Positions 59,567 to 64,000 of a stretch of DNA of 64,000 nucleotides are shown here, piece by piece. Positions within the stretch are counted from its first letter, which is position 1. Every line of letters begins with the position of its first letter. A program made the position numbers and the translations under genes. This DNA comes from Hymenoscyphus infarciens. Its lineage: Eukaryota > Ascomycota > Leotiomycetes > Helotiales > Helotiaceae. The DNA is taken from contig LLCB01000060.1 of the NCBI GenBank assembly GCA_001414345.1, positions 124,001-188,000 of the forward strand, in the 5' to 3' direction. The notes beneath the pieces were generated by a model, which was not told the DNA's origin, did not search any database, and saw only the letters and a list, made by a program, of their open reading frames with translations.

Positions 59567-61097
59567 TCAGGCTCTTTCAGCACCCAAGACACCATCTCGC
59601 CCACCAGTAGCCACTCCCCCACCGTGCGAAGGACCGTTGTCATTGTTCCAACTGAGATAAGTATGGTCTCCCAATTTTCTGGGTTTGATAAGATGGGTGA
59701 CGGTGAAGAGGGAACCGAGCACGATGCAGATTCCTCCTACGACGACGTAGGCGATTCCTAGGAAGGGGTTTCGGCCGCCCATAACAGTTCCGGTGCTGAT
59801 GATTACGGATTTCGTTCCGCCGTATTCGGTTACGTTGAAATCTGGGAGGGATGTGTTAGCGGATGGAGAGTTGGAGAGGGGATGTTAGCTTACGGCTGTT
59901 GACTCGGAGAGAATAATCTCCGCTCTTCATAGCTTGGGTTTTGTTTTGCTGGGCTAGTTTGCTGAATGTTGGGAGACCAGCGAGGCGCATCCAGACTTGG
60001 AATGCATCATCATTGACCAGATCTGGTTGGTGGTCTTCAGTGTAGCCGAATGGGTATCGAACCTGCCAATTTGGAGGTGGCACCACATCGCTTAAGTTGT
60101 AAGCTGTTTTGCCATAAAGCTTTTGATCACTGTCCCATGCGATACCAACGTTCGACATGCCGTAAACGTCACCAACATCCTTTCCTAATGGAATTGGGTT
60201 GAAGAATGTGTCGTTGAAAACGGAATTGGCCGCTAATCCACATGGGTAGTATGGCTTTTCGCCATCGGTTGTGTTTGTGGTTGCGAGTGGGGGGCAATCA
60301 CTGGACTTGATGTCTTTCAAGGAAACGGCCTTTCCAGACAATTGATCAGTGTTGAAAGATTTGGCATAACGACGATGGTTTTGGTAGAAGTTCGTGAGGC
60401 GATAATAGAAGTAAACTGGAGGCTCCATGTCGTGTTGTATAGTGAAATTGAGTTGACACTGCCAGACTCCAACGCTAACATTCCCATCATTCGTGTAATT
60501 CTGAGTTACCCATTGTTTTGACCATGTCGGTGCCTTTACAGCTAAATCGTTTTGTTTAAAGTGCGATTCCCATGCGGCGTCAGGCATTATGGAAGCAGGT
60601 TCGTCGTTGTTTCCTCCCCATAGAGGCGCATCGAGGTGACATCTCGAGTAATCCAGTCTGAGTTCTTGAACCTATTTCCAACCATGCGTCAGTTTTCGGT
60701 TCCCACAGTCCGCGATGTCCGGATGTACCAACCGTCGAGCTCGCAAACAATAATCCTCCTCCTATGGGGGCGAATATGATTCCGACCGCAAAGAACAACG
60801 GGAGGACGGTCTTGGGGGTAAGAATCGGTCTAAAGTTTTAAATCCGTCAGCACAACTCTGGCGCATTATCTACCATCTACTGAATCCCATCGTGCCCACT
60901 CACTGCCATGCTTTTAATCGCTGCTGTCGGAATGCCGTATCTGCGAAGGAGAAATCCTATATCAGCCCAAGTCCTCGATGTGGCAGCTAATCCGTGGGAT
61001 CCTTACTCGCCGGTCTCCTGCTCTTGGTCTTCTTCTCATCTGCTTGTTGGTTTGGGTCCTGCGAATCGATCGAGTCTGGGTGTGAGGTGTCTGCCAT
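59567..61097 (-). CDS. CDC50: Cdc50/Lem3 family P4-ATPase (flippase) subunit
   Basis: Non-catalytic subunit that chaperones P4-ATPase phospholipid flippases in the secretory and plasma membranes. Exons 61097-61007, 60940-60904, 60829-60733, 60671-59894 and 59841-59567 give 425 residues. Visible: basic N-terminus, [18 protein letters not shown], span 1 ([20 protein letters not shown]), a large lumenal domain with [34 protein letters not shown] and [14 protein letters not shown]-glycosylation sites (NYT, NVS, NFT, NDT), [20 protein letters not shown], and span 2 ([19 protein letters not shown]). Exon 2 is only 37 bases. Donor of intron 3 is GTTGGT. Paralogue (Cdc50, Lem3, Crf1) not resolved. 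Confidence 0.9.
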
Positions 61098-61665
61098 CTT
61101 GCGCGGATGTCGTGATCATATGTCGGTGGTGTTGTTGATTACGACCCGTGGTGTTGAGGAATTGTGGTGGTACGCTCTTTCAAGGTTGCTCTTGGGTTGT
61201 GAGTTACGTTGGCTGTCGCGATCCTTCATCAATCAGCCCCGTATTCCAAACGCCGTGGTTCCGGCAGGTAGCGTTGGCAGGGATTCAGCCACCCTTCAAC
61301 GCCACTTGTAAAAGAGTTCAAATATCAAAGAGAACTACTGATGCTCTTGATTTTGTGACAATTGCGAGACTAGATCACTTCAAGTCTCAATTCATCTTTT
61401 GGCTTCTCATCTGAGAGTCAGTTGCAATATTATTCATTATTCACCTACATTATCTACCAAGCGAATAACTCCCCTCTTTTTCAGCAGGACCTGATTGTTA
61501 CAAATATCTTGCCACAACTTGTTGTCCATGCAAATAACCCTTCCGGTGCCCAGTCCATTCCCTCTTACACCAGAGAAAAACAAATTTATGTGGGTATCAA
61601 TCTCCCCCTTAATCCAGCAATAATGATAGCCCAATGCGGGTCACTCCAGCTCGCTATATCTCTCA
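61098..61665 (-). promoter_or_regulatory. Upstream region of CDC50
   Basis: 568 bases between the CDC50 start and the stop of the tandem upstream gene; presumed promoter, no site recognised. Confidence 0.4.
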
Positions 61666-64000
61666 TTACTCGTCTCGGAACCTCCAAAGACCACCAGGCC
61701 GCATTGCCTGCGCATATCTTTTCTCTATCTCTTCCCGTTTCGCTAAGCGTGCTGCCTCAAGTTGTTCTGCATGTTCTTGTGTTGATGGGAAATCGGTTTG
61801 CCAAAATCCAACAGGACTCCTCCTTCTCTCATGTACATATCGATGCTTGCCACTTGTATTGGCTAGCTCGCGTGTTTTTGCTTGGAGTAGAAGTTCATCC
61901 CGCTCGTCTTTACTCATGTTTTGGATTTTGTGTGCATTGTCGCCCAAAAACTCCTCCAGGAGCTTCTCGTCTGCTTCCTCTTGTGACATCGTTGGGGGTC
62001 CCCTATTGTCATTCGTCATCTGAATAAAGGTACGAAATGCATTTCCACAGCATTCTGGTTTCGTGCAACCCTGAAGACAACGCCGCTTCTCCTTACCACG
62101 AACAACATCATTAAATGCAAAATCCAAACCTTGATTGGAATTGGTGTTGAATGCGAAATCGCCAAGTTCTAACTTATCACGTGGTCGGCTCCGAAGAGGT
62201 TCAGGACCATAATCTCCAGGCGCTTCATCATCATTCTCATGACTGGCTCGTTGCTGCCTCGATTGTGGCCTCAAATTGTCGGTTCGACGCATTCTAGGTC
62301 GAGGGGCACTTTCTACTGATCTTCTTCCAGCGCCTACAGGCGGCGTTCTTGAACGGGGTGCTTCGCTGTTTGGTAAACGCCTCGCGGGTCTCGTTGCTGT
62401 TATAGGAGTGGCATCTCCTTCTCCTTGAGGTTGTGCGGGACGTCTCCTCATCCCACCTTCCGAAGACGGCCTTTCCGGAGAGGGGTTTCTTGAAGGTATA
62501 CCAGAAGGCTCTAGAGATCTGAGCACGCCTCCCACTTGGACTTCTCCGGAAGGCTCAAGATTGTGTTGTCGATTTTTGGCAAGTAAGCTTGGCAGCTCGA
62601 TATTTGATAGTTTAGGAGGTCTTTGCTGATTGGGCGTCCTCGGATCAACAGAGTGGTTTGCGCGAAGATCTCGCTTCGGGGGAGATGGGTTTGTGAGTAA
62701 ATTATTTAGTCGACCATCATTGTTCGAGGGTTTTCGAATCTTATTTCCAGAACTATCAGATGTCGACTCATCTTCACCCAAAGAAGCCACAGCCTTGTCG
62801 CTGACAACGCGTCTTCTCTTGGGAGACTTGGGATCCAAGTTTGATGTCCGTGGCAAAAGGAGACGATTGGGGTTCAGCGGCTGCAGTGGAGATCCAGCTT
62901 CAACATCCTCGGACTGTTCAACACCAGCGATATGTTGAGACAGCGGGCTATTGGTAGAGTTGCGAAGGCTATGTTCCCCGAATGAAACATTCGCTTGAGA
63001 AGTGGCAGAGAGCCTAGAAGCTTTCCGAGAAAGCTCTAGCATACGTCGCTTTTTGGGTGTATTGACCTTTTCTCCTATCTCATCTAAATCGAAGCTGTCC
63101 GTGTGGGTCAACTGGCGTAGGTCGGCGAGAATGGGACTGCTGTTGATGGCTTCCACTTTCACAGCTTTTGGTGTGCTCTGATCAAAATTATCGTTTGGCC
63201 GTTTCCTCTTCTTGATAGTCCGACTTGATATCACTACAGGTGATTCGGGGGTTTCAGGTGTTTCTACACGTGGAATGTTTTCCCCTTTATCTTCCACGCA
63301 AGGCCGTTGTGGGGAGGAATGCTGTGATCGGTCATCTTGGGTAGAACCAAAATGTTCGGCCTCTATGGGTTCTATGGGCTCGAATTGTGTATCCTCGACA
63401 TGGAATCGTCCTTCGCGAAGGAGATTTGGTGGAAGTTCTTGCGATTGGGCTGGCAGAGAACTTGGGACTCCAGTTGAACTTGGATAATATGCCGGATCGG
63501 GAGGTTCAAATGGGGTTGGGAACCCATTTTGGTTGACAATAGGCCCGCTGGGAGATTTGCTACTGCCTTCAATCGTAGGCTTTTCCTTCAGAGGTGCTGC
63601 GCTCTGCTCGGAAGCATCATCGGGCTGTGCTGGTTCTTTTGGGCTTGCTGGTACGTCTGTTTCTGCGTCGGAAGTTATTCCTGAGATAGCTTTATTTGCC
63701 TGTTTTGGAAGATCCGGGAGACCAAGACGTTTCCGACAATCTGTTATGGTACCCTTTTGTTTCTGTATTCTCGCGTCCTTGCGAACTATGACTTGACGGA
63801 GTTCTTCAACATGAGCCGCATACTTTTTGTCTTTCTGGCGTTGCTTCTCAACCAAATCATTCTTTGCCTCAACGGCATAATTCTTGGTTTTGTAAAGGTC
63901 GTTGAACTTTTCCACCAGTTTGTTGTACTTTACCACTCTTTCTCCTGCGCCCTCCATCTTCTTCTCTGTGGATGCTCCACTAGAGGTGGGAATAGGGTTC
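61666..64000 (-). CDS. CtIP/Sae2/Ctp1 family DNA-end resection factor (5' end outside window)
   Basis: Cofactor of Mre11-Rad50-Nbs1/Xrs2 that starts resection at double-strand breaks in the nucleus. The frame runs open to the window edge: ATG 63957 is present, but the codons before it (TSSGASTEKK) are also open, so the true start probably lies beyond. Visible: N-terminal coiled coil (VVKYNKLVEKFNDLYKTKNY.. LRQVIVRKDARIQKQKG), a long disordered serine/proline-rich middle with SPKRRR-type basic clusters, and the conserved C-terminal domain CLQGCTKPECCGNAFRTF, GKHRYVHERRRSPVGFWQTD, FPSTQEH. The CxxC..C and KHR..R..PPGFW-like motifs identify the family. At least 763 residues, so longer than yeast Sae2. 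Confidence 0.87.
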   Translation of the reverse strand, partial: NPIPTSSGASTEKKMEGAGERVVKYNKLVEKFNDLYKTKNYAVEAKNDLVEKQRQKDKKYAAHVEELRQVIVRKDARIQKQKGTITDCRKRLGLPDLPKQANKAISGITSDAETDVPASPKEPAQPDDASEQSAAPLKEKPTIEGSSKSPSGPIVNQNGFPTPFEPPDPAYYPSSTGVPSSLPAQSQELPPNLLREGRFHVEDTQFEPIEPIEAEHFGSTQDDRSQHSSPQRPCVEDKGENIPRVETPETPESPVVISSRTIKKRKRPNDNFDQSTPKAVKVEAINSSPILADLRQLTHTDSFDLDEIGEKVNTPKKRRMLELSRKASRLSATSQANVSFGEHSLRNSTNSPLSQHIAGVEQSEDVEAGSPLQPLNPNRLLLPRTSNLDPKSPKRRRVVSDKAVASLGEDESTSDSSGNKIRKPSNNDGRLNNLLTNPSPPKRDLRANHSVDPRTPNQQRPPKLSNIELPSLLAKNRQHNLEPSGEVQVGGVLRSLEPSGIPSRNPSPERPSSEGGMRRRPAQPQGEGDATPITATRPARRLPNSEAPRSRTPPVGAGRRSVESAPRPRMRRTDNLRPQSRQQRASHENDDEAPGDYGPEPLRSRPRDKLELGDFAFNTNSNQGLDFAFNDVVRGKEKRRCLQGCTKPECCGNAFRTFIQMTNDNRGPPTMSQEEADEKLLEEFLGDNAHKIQNMSKDERDELLLQAKTRELANTSGKHRYVHERRRSPVGFWQTDFPSTQEHAEQLEAARLAKREEIEKRYAQAMRPGGLWRFRDE

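Noticed and set aside
1..64000. CRISPR arrays, operons, bacterial-type promoters or ribosome binding sites
   Set aside because: None seen; splicing, 5S layout and protein families show a eukaryotic nuclear genome where these do not apply.
1..64000. tRNA genes
   Set aside because: I looked for B-box words (GGTTCGAnTCC) with matching acceptor stems and found only isolated partial words such as near 31030 and 44525, without cloverleaf support.

Overview
The window looks like nuclear DNA of a filamentous ascomycete (Pezizomycotina; Leotiomycetes is a guess from overall gene character). The basis is short introns of about 50-100 bases with GT..AG ends and CTAAC/CTAAT branch sites, fungal protein families, CT-rich promoters, and long A+T blocks full of TA that look like old repeats decayed by RIP-type C-to-T mutation. 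Genes were joined across introns by reading frame and family resemblance; no searches were run.

Layout. 0-18 kb is a gene-rich core: MED18 (3' end), COX8, MTR4, a DENN-domain protein, ERG19, CYC3 and a RUS/DUF647 membrane protein. The RUS gene holds two surprises: a complete 5S rRNA gene inside one of its introns, and a 13-base micro-exon. 18-25 kb is decaying: an RTA1-type membrane protein pseudogene with three in-frame stops, a MITE, and a broken small secreted-protein gene. 25.2-28.7 kb is an A+T block resolved as a nested insertion: an hAT-like element (8-base target duplication) interrupted by a 2.85-kb TA-flanked element with a piggyBac-like DDE transposase fossil. At 31.7-32.0 kb lies a 305-base MITE whose core is made of telomere-like CCCTAA units. 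A normal amino-acid permease gene follows (32.5-34.6 kb). 35.1-41.2 kb is a second A+T block containing a 3.7-kb LTR retroelement (352-base LTRs, CTAAT duplication), which carries inside it a 678-base internal-deletion derivative of the 2.85-kb element from the first block. A MITE (41.2-41.7 kb) abuts an orphan five-span membrane-protein gene (41.8-42.6 kb), and a PIF/Harbinger-like MITE follows.

45-64 kb returns to gene-rich DNA: an MFS sugar transporter, a long stretch without a secure gene, a QutR-like protein with dehydroquinase residues kept but shikimate-kinase and shikimate-dehydrogenase residues lost, SPT16 (FACT), CDC50/LEM3 (flippase subunit) and the larger part of a CtIP/Sae2/Ctp1 homologue running off the right edge.

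The genes are mostly housekeeping (transcription, RNA decay, respiration, sterol synthesis, chromatin, lipid flipping, DNA repair) and do not form one pathway. The remarkable content is in the structure: nested and derivative transposons with readable insertion footprints, the intronic 5S gene, the micro-exon, and the telomere-repeat MITE.
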